Source: Methanoregula sp. (lineage in GTDB: Archaea > Halobacteriota > Methanomicrobia > Methanomicrobiales > Methanospirillaceae). From it: a DNA stretch of 8,537 bases. Location: assembly GCA_026394635.1 (NCBI GenBank), contig JAPKXV010000445.1, forward strand, positions 1 to 8,537, read 5' to 3'. Under the pieces are notes generated by a model that ran no database searches, was not told the DNA's origin, and saw only the letters and a program-made list of their open reading frames with translations. Made by a program: the position numbers and the translations under genes. Every line of letters begins with the position of its first letter. Within the stretch, counting starts at the first letter, position 1. Of the stretch, positions 1 through 6,319 are shown piece by piece.

Positions 1-2
1 AT

Positions 3-587
3 CTTCTCTCTTCAGGATCGATCACTGTCCGCATAGCTGAAGAGGAGCGCCATGTGCGGGCCGGAACACCTGCGCATTTTATTGAAGAAGTGAAGGGCAG
101 ATGGTTTGAAAACAGCCTGTACCCCGTAATGGATGGAAAAGGAAATGTGGCAAAGGTTGCGATATACAGCCACGATATCACCGCAATGAAAGATATCGAA
201 TATAACCTTGCACAGGTGAACGACCAGCTGGTATCGGAAAAAGAAGAGCTCCTCAAGTTTACTGCAGCCGTCGATGGAATGGATGACTGTGTGATCATCA
301 CCGATTACACTGGCAGCATCACGTACCTGAACCGGGCGGCAGAAAAGATGCTGGGGTGTGCACTTCCCGACGCACAAGGTCAGCATATCAGCCAGTTCAA
401 GGCGCCGGAATCGAAGTTTGCTATCGAAAAAGAAATGTTTATCATGGATTCAAAAGGCGTCTGGGCAGGAAATCTTGTCATTAAAAACCGGCATGGCCTC
501 AAGATCCGAACTTCCTTAAAAAGCTCCCCGATCATCAAAGACAACAAGACTTTCAGCCGCGTTTTTGTGCTGCGCGAACAGATATAG
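3..587 (+). CDS. PAS-domain sensory protein, C-terminal part (5' end outside window)
   Basis: The reading frame is open to the left edge, so the start is missing and the GTG at 54 is not a real start. The visible part opens with the end of one PAS domain (the stretch KGRWFENSLYPV, then IYSHDIT at the domain exit). A charged helical linker of about 30 residues follows (around LVSEKEELLKF). A second complete PAS domain comes next (DCVIITDYTGSITYLNRAAE, then a G-x-W strand and a final VFVLREQI), ending in TAG at 585-587. PAS domains bind small ligands or cofactors and pass signals to output domains. No histidine kinase, HTH or other output domain follows the last PAS, so the output may be N-terminal, outside the window, or the protein may signal through a partner. 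The next 284 bases carry no continuation of it. Family assignment is firm; the signal is unknown. Confidence 0.88.
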   Translation, partial: LLSSGSITVRIAEEERHVRAGTPAHFIEEVKGRWFENSLYPVMDGKGNVAKVAIYSHDITAMKDIEYNLAQVNDQLVSEKEELLKFTAAVDGMDDCVIITDYTGSITYLNRAAEKMLGCALPDAQGQHISQFKAPESKFAIEKEMFIMDSKGVWAGNLVIKNRHGLKIRTSLKSSPIIKDNKTFSRVFVLREQI

Positions 588-871
588 AGTTTTTGTGCGG
601 GCATTATTTGAAGGACGCAAGGATATTTTAGGTTTTTTACGGCACGCATCCCCGTTTTTCTCATATTCTGACCAATCGCCCCTTGGAAAACAGGGAGCGG
701 TTCAGTTGTGCGAGAGCTTTATTACCCTGCGTGGTGTTATTGATATGGAACCGTTCGTCAGCCCGTGTGTAGGGAGCCGGCTTGTTCTTCCCGAAGAGAA
801 ATTAAAAAAATTGGGAAGACCGATCTTCAATCCTGATCCATTCTCTATTCCTGCTGGCATTCGGGATATCT
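588..871. other. Gene-free stretch between the PAS gene and the tRNA gene
   Basis: I find no convincing gene here. A frame open from 565 to 972 on the + strand runs straight through the tRNA and has no ribosome binding site. An A/T-rich tract at 798-813 (core ATTAAAAAAATT) is the only TATA-like element upstream of the tRNA. It lies about 60 bases before the mature 5' end, so it would imply a 5' leader. A small 5-bp stem (GAAGA / TCTTC, 815-828) follows it. Confidence 0.4.
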
Positions 872-943
872 GCCTCGGTAGGGTAGTGGACATCCTAGAA
901 GCCTCCGGAGCTTTTGACCCGGGTTCGAATCCCGGCCGAGGCG
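872..943 (+). tRNA. tRNA-Arg (anticodon CCG)
   Basis: The sequence folds into a full cloverleaf. The acceptor stem is GCCTCGG (872-878) pairing perfectly with CCGAGGC (936-942). The D arm (881-896) carries A14, the G18-G19 pair and A21, but its stem is weak: G10-T25, G11-C24, G12-C23 and a T13/T22 mismatch. The anticodon stem GAAGC/GCTTT (898-902 / 910-914) closes a 7-base loop, CTCCGGA, with T33 and anticodon CCG at 905-907. A 4-base variable loop follows. The T arm CCGGG-TTCGAAT-CCCGG (919-935) is perfect. The discriminator base is G943. No CCA is encoded, which is usual in archaea, so a CCA-adding enzyme must finish it. A20 and C35, the usual arginine identity bases, are both present. It reads CGG codons. 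Confidence 0.93.
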
Positions 944-944
944 T

Positions 945-951
945 TCTTTTT
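945..951 (+). terminator. Oligo-T transcription stop behind the tRNA gene
   Basis: A run TCTTTTT lies immediately after the discriminator base. Archaeal RNA polymerase commonly stops at short T tracts, so this is a natural end for the tRNA transcript. There is no hairpin beyond the tRNA itself. Confidence 0.45.
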
Positions 952-1129
952 CACAAATTACTAAACATATAGTGCCATGGTAGTACCCTTTCATGACGTT
1001 TCAGTAAATCCGGAGAAAATGCATGAATAGCATCTTATTAAAAAGTTACACTGCCTGCACCAGCACAAGCGCGATAAACCCGCACCCTGCAATGCACATG
1101 ATAAGGAGCGAGAGGCAAATCACGGCGCT

Positions 1130-1294
1130 TCAATGATTGCGGGCGATGAGGGGGCCCGCTATGGCTCGGAAAACGAGCGTGCCGCCCGGTACCAGGGAAA
1201 GTACGCGGCAGAGATCGCAAAATAACTGTGTCCATGACCCCTGTGCTCTTATGGCATTTTCATTATTCACGTTTGTTTTGACAACAAACTTCAT
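1130..1294 (-). CDS. Possible small hypothetical protein, perhaps a broken membrane-protein gene
   Basis: A 54-residue frame starts at ATG (1294-1292) and stops at TGA (1132-1130). GGAG and GAGG lie just upstream on the - strand, and a TATA-like TTATAC lies about 25 bases upstream (1317-1322). The product begins MKFVVKTNVNNENAIRAQ and becomes hydrophobic at its end (VLSLVPGGTLVFRAIAG). After the TGA the same frame stays open for 27 more codons to TAA at 1048-1046 and reads as a clean membrane helix (ICLSLLIMCIAGCGFIALVL). This suggests either a two-helix membrane protein split by a nonsense codon or a chance open frame. It is divergent from the malic enzyme gene, with only 41 bases between the two starts. 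I recognise no family. The antisense + strand frame is its charged mirror image, so the direction of coding is not certain. Confidence 0.35.
   Translation of the reverse strand: MKFVVKTNVNNENAIRAQGSWTQLFCDLCRVLSLVPGGTLVFRAIAGPLIARNH
1271..1289. repeat. Perfect 7-bp inverted repeat upstream of the malic enzyme gene
   Basis: GTTTGTT (1271-1277) and AACAAAC (1283-1289) form a perfect dyad around TTGAC, ending 46 bases before the malic enzyme ATG. Its size and A/T-rich arms would suit a dimeric regulator's operator. It would also lie inside the first codons of the possible - strand ORF. Function is inferred from position only. Confidence 0.3.
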
Positions 1295-1335
1295 TGCCTC
1301 TCATCTCCTTCACACGGTATAAGGAAAAGAGCGGA

Positions 1336-2547
1336 ATGCTGCTGCAACCAAGCGAAGAGATCAACCGGGACGCGCTGGCGCTCCACGCCCGGCACCATGG
1401 AAAACTCGAGATCCGGTCAAAAGTCCCGCTCAAGACCCGGCACGACCTGTCCCGGGCATATACTCCCGGTGTGGCTGCGGTCTGCCGCGAGATAGCCCGT
1501 GACAAGAACCTCGCGTATAAGTACACGCTCAAGGCCAATACCATCGCGATTGTGACGGACGGTTCCGCGGTACTGGGCCTTGGCAATATTGGCGGGTATG
1601 CGGCGATCCCCGTCATGGAAGGAAAAGCGATCCTTTTCAAGGAATTTGCGGGGGTCGATGCGTTCCCCATCTGTTTTGAGAGCTACGAGACCGATTTTGT
1701 CGACCAGATAAAGAACATCGCGCCGGTCTTTGGTGGTATCAACTTAGAGGATATTGCTGCCCCGAAATGTTTTGAGGTCGAGGATGCCCTGCAGGGGATC
1801 GGTATTCCGGTCATGCACGATGACCAGCACGGGACGGCCGTGGTCGTGCTTGCCGCCCTGATCAATGCCTGCCGGGTGACCGGGAGGAAATACGAGGACC
1901 TCAACATCGTTATCTGCGGTGCGGGCGCAGCCGGCTATGCGATCACCCGGCTTTTAAAATGCATAGGGTACGACCCCAACGTGTGCACCATGGTGCATGA
2001 TATCGTCGTCTGCGACACACAAGGGGTCATCCACCGGGGGCGCGAAGGACTCTACAGCAACAAGTACAAGTTCATCCTTGCAGATGAGACCAATCACGCG
2101 GGCAGGGAAGGGTCGCTTACAGATGCAATGGAGGGCGCAGACGTCTTCATCGGGGTCTCCGGTCCGGGCGTCCTTACTGAAGAGATGATTAGAAAGATGA
2201 ACCCGGATCCGATCATCTTTGCGATGGCAAACCCGGTGCCGGAGATTATGCCGGATAGTGCACGGCACGCGGGTGCCGCTGTTGTAGGGACGGGCAGGAG
2301 CGATTTTCCCAACCAGATCAACAACGTCCTTGCATTCCCCGGAATCTTCCGTGGGGCACTGGACGCCTGCGCAACCCGGATCACCGATGAGATGAAGGTC
2401 GCCGCGGCGCATGCCATCGCGGGGTACGTCACAAAACCCCGGCGGAACCGGATCATGCCCAATATCCTTGACAAGGAAGTCACAAAACGGGTCGCGCTCG
2501 CTGTAAAAAATGCCGCAGTAGAGTGCGGGTGCAACCGGCGGCTTTAA
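1336..2547 (+). CDS. Malic enzyme (malate dehydrogenase, oxaloacetate-decarboxylating), single-domain form
   Basis: This 403-residue cytoplasmic enzyme converts malate to pyruvate and CO2 with reduction of NAD(P), linking C4 acids to pyruvate. The catalytic tyrosine lies in YTPGVA (Tyr42) and the catalytic lysine in VMEGKA (Lys97). The signatures TDGSAVLGLGNIGG (74-87) and FGGINLEDI (132-140) are present, and metal ligands are expected at Glu138 and in HDDQHGTA (161-168). The Rossmann motif is GAGAAG (195-200). The acidic VVCD (224-227) after the second strand favours NAD over NADP (inference). The C-terminal phosphotransacetylase-like domain of bacterial MaeB is absent. I chose ATG 1336 because AAGGA (1320-1324) precedes it and family similarity begins soon after. 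An upstream TTG at 1294 would add 14 unlikely residues. It converges with the thioredoxin-fold gene, 18 bases apart. Confidence 0.95.
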   Translation: MLLQPSEEINRDALALHARHHGKLEIRSKVPLKTRHDLSRAYTPGVAAVCREIARDKNLAYKYTLKANTIAIVTDGSAVLGLGNIGGYAAIPVMEGKAILFKEFAGVDAFPICFESYETDFVDQIKNIAPVFGGINLEDIAAPKCFEVEDALQGIGIPVMHDDQHGTAVVVLAALINACRVTGRKYEDLNIVICGAGAAGYAITRLLKCIGYDPNVCTMVHDIVVCDTQGVIHRGREGLYSNKYKFILADETNHAGREGSLTDAMEGADVFIGVSGPGVLTEEMIRKMNPDPIIFAMANPVPEIMPDSARHAGAAVVGTGRSDFPNQINNVLAFPGIFRGALDACATRITDEMKVAAAHAIAGYVTKPRRNRIMPNILDKEVTKRVALAVKNAAVECGCNRRL

Positions 2548-2554
2548 AATAAAG

Positions 2555-2564
2555 GGATATATCC
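2555..2564. repeat. Palindrome GGATATATCC between convergent genes
   Basis: A perfect 10-bp palindrome sits in the 18-base gap between the stop codons of the malic enzyme and thioredoxin-fold genes. It has no loop, so it cannot make a stable hairpin. It may be chance. Confidence 0.2.
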
Positions 2565-2565
2565 G

Positions 2566-2958
2566 TTACCCGTACCCGGTGATCTCGTAATCGATGGTTG
2601 TTGAATTTTTTGCGCATTCTTTCCCGTGCACCAGCAGCTCATCAACCGCCCGTTTGAGGAGCGCAGGATATACGGCGCCGACCATCTCCTGCACGGGTTT
2701 TTTATCACAGAAGAATTTGAACGTCGGGGTGCTCTTCACGCCGTAGCGTTCTGCAGTCCACGGGTTTGTGGTGATGTTGAGCCGGACGAACAGGACGACA
2801 TCCCTGTACTCCTCTGCATAGGTCCTGAAGTACGGCTCCATCTGGTGGCAGAATGAGCAGGTCGGGGAAAAAAACATCACCACGACTGGTCGTGTCGCCT
2901 TCTCCACCAGCGTCTCCCAGAGAAGGTCGTTTACCTCCGGCACAATCCCGGGTTCCAT
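2566..2958 (-). CDS. Thioredoxin-fold protein, CSFC active site
   Basis: The 130-residue protein has one thioredoxin domain. A strand VVVMFFSPTC leads into the redox-active CSFC (34-37), and KSTPTF holds the conserved cis-proline (Pro78). FVRLNITTN and the C-terminal helix complete the fold. CSFC differs from the CGPC of classical thioredoxins, so it may be a specialised disulfide reductase or oxidase. No signal peptide is seen, so it should be cytoplasmic. A tail of about 20 residues (after HGKECAKNS) with an extra cysteine extends past the usual end. I chose ATG 2958-2956 because AGGGG stands 6 bases upstream. ATG 2973 (five residues longer) is possible if the mRNA is leaderless. The gene begins 37 bases after the surface-protein stop, and its TATA element overlaps that stop, so it may be transcribed on its own or by read-through. 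Confidence 0.88.
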   Translation of the reverse strand: MEPGIVPEVNDLLWETLVEKATRPVVVMFFSPTCSFCHQMEPYFRTYAEEYRDVVLFVRLNITTNPWTAERYGVKSTPTFKFFCDKKPVQEMVGAVYPALLKRAVDELLVHGKECAKNSTTIDYEITGYG

Positions 2959-2994
2959 GAACATCCCCTGCATCACTGTGGAGCGGATGCGGTT

Positions 2995-3003
2995 CTTATA
3001 CTT
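2995..3003 (-). promoter_or_regulatory. TATA-like element of the thioredoxin-fold gene
   Basis: On the - strand the sequence reads AAAGTATAAG, centred near 2999, which puts the start of transcription near 2972. That coincides with the ATG at 2973, so the mRNA would be leaderless for that start or have a 14-base leader for ATG 2958. The element overlaps the stop codon of the upstream gene. Assigned from sequence and spacing only. Confidence 0.4.
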
Positions 3004-4033
3004 TATTGCGGATAAGGGACCGGGCTGCCGGCAGTGCAGCTGCAAGCCCGGCGACAATGAACCCGGCGGGGAGGGGAGTTGCTTTGGTTGTGGGTGCCGC
3101 TGCCGGGGTTGCAGGTACAACAGTGGGGGGAAGGGGTGTGGACAACGGGGATACGGTCGTTGGTACGGTTGTCCGGACCTTTCGCGGGACGATTGAAAAT
3201 GTTGTCGTGCCGGTAACCTGCTGGTTCACTGCGGTCACTTTCACGATATACTCATCAGGCACAAAAACGGAGGTGTCGATATCAAACGACCAGCGGTTGC
3301 TGCTCCCCGTGCCTGGCTGCACTTTCACGATCCCGGATTTACCGGAGAACTCATTCGGCTGACCTTTTCCGGTGGGGGCAAACGATGAGGAATACACCTC
3401 CACCATGAGATTGTCATCAACGGCGAGGTTGGTCGTGCCTGTGATGGAAAATTTCTCTCCCACCTCATGTTCGCCGACCGGGTCGATGAGTGCATCCGGT
3501 TCATGTACAAAAAATGAGGCCGTTGTAAACATATCATCGATATTCTGGCTGTTGACGGCATTCATGAGTGCCGACGCCGCATCTGCCGACTGGAGGCTTC
3601 CCGGCCCGGTGAGGGTGAAGATCGCCATGCCGTTACCCTGCTGCCGGTTGATCACCTGCCCGGTGGCGGCGTTATAGGTAATATCGAACTGCCCGTTCAT
3701 CATGGGGTGCTGGATGAGGACGAAGTACTGCCCGGGAGCAAGGTTCCGGGTGTCGGAGGATGTGAGTTCGTATTCAAACGAATTGTCTGAAGCAACAGAG
3801 GTTGCCGTGACCTGGGCAAAGTTATTGCCGATGAACCAGACCTGGAGCCCCTGCTGCGGGTGCCCGGTCGCGATTCCACGGACATAGACCGGGTCGCCTT
3901 TGGCAATGGCAGGGGTTGACGATCGGGTTTCGCCCGCGTTGAGGGTAAGTGCGGTGACCGGTGCAATGAGAACCAGTACAAAGAGGAGGATGAGAACACA
4001 ACGTTGTGCCGGGGAACTGATAAGGAAAACCAT
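2996..4033 (-). CDS. Secreted, membrane-anchored surface protein (S-layer-like, Methanomicrobiales type)
   Basis: The 345-residue protein starts with a Sec signal peptide: Arg11, a hydrophobic core VLILLFVLVLIAPV, and likely cleavage after VTA (about residue 28). Two beta-rich modules follow. The first (about 43-140) has KGDPVYVRGIATGHP, QVWFIGNNF and LAPGQYFVLIQHP. The second (about 188-282) has GEKFSITGTTNLAVDDNLMV and VPDEYIVKVTAV. They look like tandem Ig-like domains of methanogen surface proteins with DUF3821 or S-layer annotations (family recalled, not searched). A Thr/Pro/Ala-rich stalk (about 286-321), likely glycosylated, leads to a C-terminal hydrophobic anchor (PAGFIVAGLAAALPAA) and a short basic tail (RSLIRNK). 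It should face the outside of the cell. ATG 4033 is the only start that gives the signal peptide; it has no Shine-Dalgarno sequence, which fits a leaderless mRNA. Confidence 0.82.
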   Translation of the reverse strand: MVFLISSPAQRCVLILLFVLVLIAPVTALTLNAGETRSSTPAIAKGDPVYVRGIATGHPQQGLQVWFIGNNFAQVTATSVASDNSFEYELTSSDTRNLAPGQYFVLIQHPMMNGQFDITYNAATGQVINRQQGNGMAIFTLTGPGSLQSADAASALMNAVNSQNIDDMFTTASFFVHEPDALIDPVGEHEVGEKFSITGTTNLAVDDNLMVEVYSSSFAPTGKGQPNEFSGKSGIVKVQPGTGSSNRWSFDIDTSVFVPDEYIVKVTAVNQQVTGTTTFSIVPRKVRTTVPTTVSPLSTPLPPTVVPATPAAAPTTKATPLPAGFIVAGLAAALPAARSLIRNKV

Positions 4034-4048
4034 GCTGTTCTGATCAGA

Positions 4049-4062
4049 GTATTATTTTTTTA
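4049..4062 (-). promoter_or_regulatory. TATA-like element of the surface-protein gene
   Basis: The - strand reads ATAAAAAAATAATAC here, centred about 22-25 bases upstream of the ATG at 4033. With the usual archaeal spacing, transcription would start at or next to the ATG. This agrees with the missing ribosome binding site and suggests a leaderless mRNA. Confidence 0.45.
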
Positions 4063-4169
4063 TCACATCAAAGGATCAGTTACCTGCACTATATGTACAG
4101 TCTTTTCGTTTTTTATCCTACGCCCTCTCCTTCACGACAATCGCACATATCGTCCCGGCGTTCCTGATT
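4063..4169. other. Non-coding stretch between the surface-protein promoter and the kinase remnant
   Basis: I see no gene here. A T-rich tract on the + strand (4099-4116, core TCTTTTCGTTTTTT) and a CTATATG at 4089-4095 stand out, but neither can be tied to a gene. A 60-codon + strand frame covering this region overlaps the surface-protein start and has no protein-like features. Confidence 0.35.
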
Positions 4170-4307
4170 TCAGGAGGGTAGGGTAATCCGCCACACCGTT
4201 CCCTGCCCGGATATACGTTCCATTCTCCCGAGTACCTGCTTCATAAGGGATATCACGAGCCGGAGCCCCGTCGATTTTACGTTGCGATACTAAAAATCCT
4301 CAAAAGA
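4170..4307 (-). pseudogene. Remnant of a sensor histidine kinase C-terminus
   Basis: A - strand frame ending in TGA (4172-4170) reads YRNVKSTGLRLVISLMKQ, then LGRMERISGQGTVWRITLP. This matches the end of the ATPase domain of archaeal PAS-type histidine kinases, where a 'lesser' G box (S-L-G-L-x-L-V) is followed by G-T-x-F-R-I-T-F-P. Just upstream in the same frame are FEDF and then a TAG (4292-4290), where kinases usually have an EDFD-YRN-like stretch. The TAG thus looks like a nonsense mutation inside the old gene. Upstream of about 4307 the similarity stops: the N and first G boxes and all sensor domains are missing. The piece is too short to be active. It lies between the gas vesicle operon and the surface-protein gene and may mark an old deletion junction. 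Confidence 0.65.
4291..4306 (-). terminator. Possible oligo-T terminator after the gas vesicle genes
   Basis: On the - strand CTTTTGAGGATTTTTA lies about 65-80 bases behind the gvpF/L stop codon. Two T runs on the transcribed sense suit archaeal termination. The second run also falls inside the decayed kinase frame, so its role is uncertain. Confidence 0.3.
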
Positions 4308-4371
4308 TCCCCCTGACAATTGTCCCTGCAGGCACAGCAACAGGCCATAAGGATCATTCAATGCCCCCGTA

Positions 4372-5451
4372 TCACACGAAAGAATAGACCGGCCAGGGCC
4401 CGGTAAACCTGACAGAAAGCCCATATTCCTTTTCAATGGTTTCCAGCACGTCGCCAAGCGTACTGTAATTCTCATCAGATACAAGGCACGAGCAGTTCAT
4501 CAGCATTTTCTTCTCTTTCTCGGCGCTCTTTTTTATTTTCTCAATCTTGACATCATCACAGGCATCTTTGATCTTTTTATAGCAGTCATGGACGAGGGTC
4601 GCGGCCTCAGATTCCATGCCGGCTTTTAGTTCCTGCTCAATCTTTTGCCTGACCATGTATTCCATGCCCGGGCCACGGTGTTTCATCTCTTCCTGCAGGT
4701 TTTTTATCGCCGGGTTCATGGACGCAACCCTCTCTCCCATCAGCGACGGACTGTAAAATATCTGGACGCCATATTCTTTTTTCCCGGAAATTTTTTTGAT
4801 CGTGTTTTCCAGCCGCTCATATTCTTCAGACATCCAGTGGAGCAGCATCTCCTGTGCAGTCTTGTTCCCATCGGGTTTTATGATGGTATCAAACGAGAAG
4901 GGCATCACCGTCCCGCAGTCCCCCGAGATGTGTTCGATGATCTTCTCGTGGGCCAAAACCCAGTCCTTTACGACCTCTTTATCCGTGCTCTCGTACGGTC
5001 GTGCCGGGCAGTCATGGACGATTGCCATTAGTTCCCGGTAATGGATTGAATAAACGTCCTGCCCGTCAATACCCGAGGACTCATAGTGCACCGGGGTAGC
5101 CCCGGCGGCAATTCCATACAGGTAGAGTCCCGGTGCACCCGGATCTTCAGAAAGGGGACTTTCCGGTGACACACTCTGGCCAGCGGACGGGATCGTGTCC
5201 CTGAGGGGGATATTTTCAGTCCTGCCCGGTGTCAGTGGACCGGGCCGAAAGGAGGATTTGAGTGCCGGGTCAGGGATTCCTGCGGTTGCATCCGCAACCG
5301 TTGTGGATACCGCTGTCCGGAGTGCAGGAATACCTTCCTTTTTAACAAGGTCACTCATGATTGCCCGGGTCTCGTTGGTGATCGATTCGATCTCCTCGTC
5401 CAGGATCTCCTGCAGGACCCTTGTTAATTTCTCCCTCTGCTTCTTGTTCAT
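4372..5451 (-). CDS. gvpL: Gas vesicle protein GvpF/GvpL family, with long N-terminal extension
   Basis: The 359-residue protein has the GvpF/L fold in its C-terminal two thirds. The domain starts at GLYLYGIA (108-115), contains the conserved AHEKIIEHI (167-175) and VMPFSFDTII (182-191) stretches and the EYGVQIF strand (226-232), and ends with the family's FTGPWPVYSFV (349-359). GvpF/L proteins are minor components that help start assembly of the gas-filled protein shell in the cytoplasm. Unusually, about 108 residues precede the domain: a charged helical segment (1-55, KKQREKLTRVLQEILDEE) and a Pro/Ser/Gly-rich linker (57-107). ATG 5451 is chosen because AAGGAGGGG stands 2 bases upstream; an ATG at 5484 would overlap gvpK and lacks such a site. 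The start is 23 bases after the gvpK stop. The symbol could equally be gvpF. Confidence 0.92.
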   Translation of the reverse strand: MNKKQREKLTRVLQEILDEEIESITNETRAIMSDLVKKEGIPALRTAVSTTVADATAGIPDPALKSSFRPGPLTPGRTENIPLRDTIPSAGQSVSPESPLSEDPGAPGLYLYGIAAGATPVHYESSGIDGQDVYSIHYRELMAIVHDCPARPYESTDKEVVKDWVLAHEKIIEHISGDCGTVMPFSFDTIIKPDGNKTAQEMLLHWMSEEYERLENTIKKISGKKEYGVQIFYSPSLMGERVASMNPAIKNLQEEMKHRGPGMEYMVRQKIEQELKAGMESEAATLVHDCYKKIKDACDDVKIEKIKKSAEKEKKMLMNCSCLVSDENYSTLGDVLETIEKEYGLSVRFTGPWPVYSFV

Positions 5452-5453
5452 AA

Positions 5454-5462
5454 CCCCTCCTT
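5454..5462 (-). promoter_or_regulatory. Strong Shine-Dalgarno sequence of gvpF/L
   Basis: AAGGAGGGG on the - strand lies just before ATG 5451 in the 23-base gap after gvpK. It decides the start against the ATG at 5484. Confidence 0.7.
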
Positions 5463-5474
5463 CATGCACCATGT

Positions 5475-5792
5475 CTAACTGCACGGGACCTGTTGCTCTT
5501 TCCAGCGTTCAGGATTGCCTATCATATCCACCACATCATTGACGACATCATCCAGTTCTTCCCGGATCTCCTTAACTGTTTCTGTGATGCCCTGCTCTTC
5601 CTTGATCTCCTCGATGGCGCATTTTAAGTCAAGAAGGGCACTGCCGAGCCGTTCGATCTCATCGTCGGTCAGCAGCCCGGAGTCCATCCTGCGAACCGCC
5701 TGGATCCGGAGTGTATCCTCAATAATTTCCACGAGTGCAAGGACAAGTCCTAATACTCCCTGTTTTAAATTTTTTTCATCGATCTCGATCAT
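5475..5792 (-). CDS. gvpK: Gas vesicle protein GvpK
   Basis: This 105-residue protein carries the full GvpK pattern: NLKQGVLGLVLALVEII (8-24), then LRIQAVRRMDSG (28-39), LTDDEIERLGSALLDL (41-56) and AIEEIKEEQGI (59-69), with an acidic helical tail and a Cys-Ser end. GvpK is a minor gas vesicle protein needed for vesicle formation in organisms where it was tested, probably in early assembly; its precise role is unclear. Length is normal for the family. Its ATG (5792-5790) overlaps the gvpH stop by 4 bases, a pattern typical of translational coupling, and gvpF/L follows after 23 bases. No sign of decay. Confidence 0.95.
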   Translation of the reverse strand: MIEIDEKNLKQGVLGLVLALVEIIEDTLRIQAVRRMDSGLLTDDEIERLGSALLDLKCAIEEIKEEQGITETVKEIREELDDVVNDVVDMIGNPERWKEQQVPCS

Positions 5793-6319
5793 CTGGTCTT
5801 CTCCAGCGTCAGTTCCAGCACCCCGTTCTGGAACCGCTGTTTTTCAAGCCGGGCTTCGCAGGGCAACAGGACCTCTTTTTGAAATGTTCTTCTTTTATCT
5901 GAAGCGGAAATAAGAAGGGTGGATCCCTGCAGGTCAAGGGCGATCTTTTCCTCGTCAATCCCGGGCATCTCGGCGATTACCCGGAGGGTATTTCCTTCGT
6001 CAAAGAGATCAACGACCGGTTCAATGATCTTATTTTCTGGTTTTTCCGGTTTTTTAGGAGTCTGTCGGGTCTGTTTGTATCCTGTCTCCTTATGCTCGGG
6101 TGCAAGAGTGCGCACCCTGACCCCGTACTGGATCTTGGGTTCCGGAGAATATCCTTCTTCAAGCCGCTTTTTGATCTCTGCGTCTTTTTCCTTTATTTTG
6201 CGGTTCAGTTCAGGAGAATTTTTTCGCAATCTCTTCACGAGCTTTCCCATCCCGGGAAGAACGTCGTCAACAACACCTTCAACAATACTTTCATCATCAT
6301 CATTTTGGTCGTCTTTCAT
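5789..6319 (-). CDS. gvpH: Gas vesicle protein GvpH, Hsp20/alpha-crystallin family
   Basis: The 176-residue protein ends in an alpha-crystallin domain (about 100-174): PVVDLFDEGNTLRVIAEMPG, then LDLQGSTLLISAS, and the closing NGVLELTLEK (165-174). The N-terminal part has an acidic start, a helical region (VEGVVDDVLPGMGKLVKRL) and YGVRVRTL (65-72), as in gas vesicle GvpH proteins. A Lys/Pro/Glu linker (about 78-99) joins the two parts. Hsp20 proteins hold unfolded clients, and GvpH is thought to act as a cytoplasmic chaperone for other Gvp proteins. The C-terminal I-x-I tail motif of many Hsp20s is absent. The start ATG 6319 has AAGGGGG upstream; the gene overlaps the preceding gene by 20 bases and gvpK by 4. 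Confidence 0.88.
   Translation of the reverse strand: MKDDQNDDDESIVEGVVDDVLPGMGKLVKRLRKNSPELNRKIKEKDAEIKKRLEEGYSPEPKIQYGVRVRTLAPEHKETGYKQTRQTPKKPEKPENKIIEPVVDLFDEGNTLRVIAEMPGIDEEKIALDLQGSTLLISASDKRRTFQKEVLLPCEARLEKQRFQNGVLELTLEKTR

Noticed and set aside
565..972. Open + strand frame of 135 codons after the PAS gene
   Set aside because: It runs through the whole tRNA gene, overlaps the PAS gene and has no ribosome binding site.
1130..1132. TGA read as selenocysteine in the small - strand ORF
   Set aside because: No SECIS-like stem was seen nearby, and the presumed organism group is not known to me to use selenocysteine widely; a nonsense mutation is simpler.
1133..1225. 30-codon + strand frame, charged product (MIAGDEGARYGSENERAARY...)
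   Set aside because: It has no ribosome site and is codon-aligned antisense to the hydrophobic - strand frame, so its charged look is expected as a mirror image.
1294..1335. TTG at 1294 as the start of malic enzyme
   Set aside because: It adds 14 residues with no family similarity; ATG 1336 has a ribosome site.
3006..3362. Gly/Val/Thr-rich + strand frame within the surface-protein gene
   Set aside because: It is the antisense of the Pro/Thr stalk; composition explains its openness.
4290..4292. TAG read as pyrrolysine in the kinase remnant
   Set aside because: The gene is truncated on its N-terminal side and cannot be functional, so decay explains the stop.
4645..5031. 128-codon + strand frame antisense to gvpF/L
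   Set aside because: It lies wholly inside a clearly coding gene on the other strand and has no domain features.
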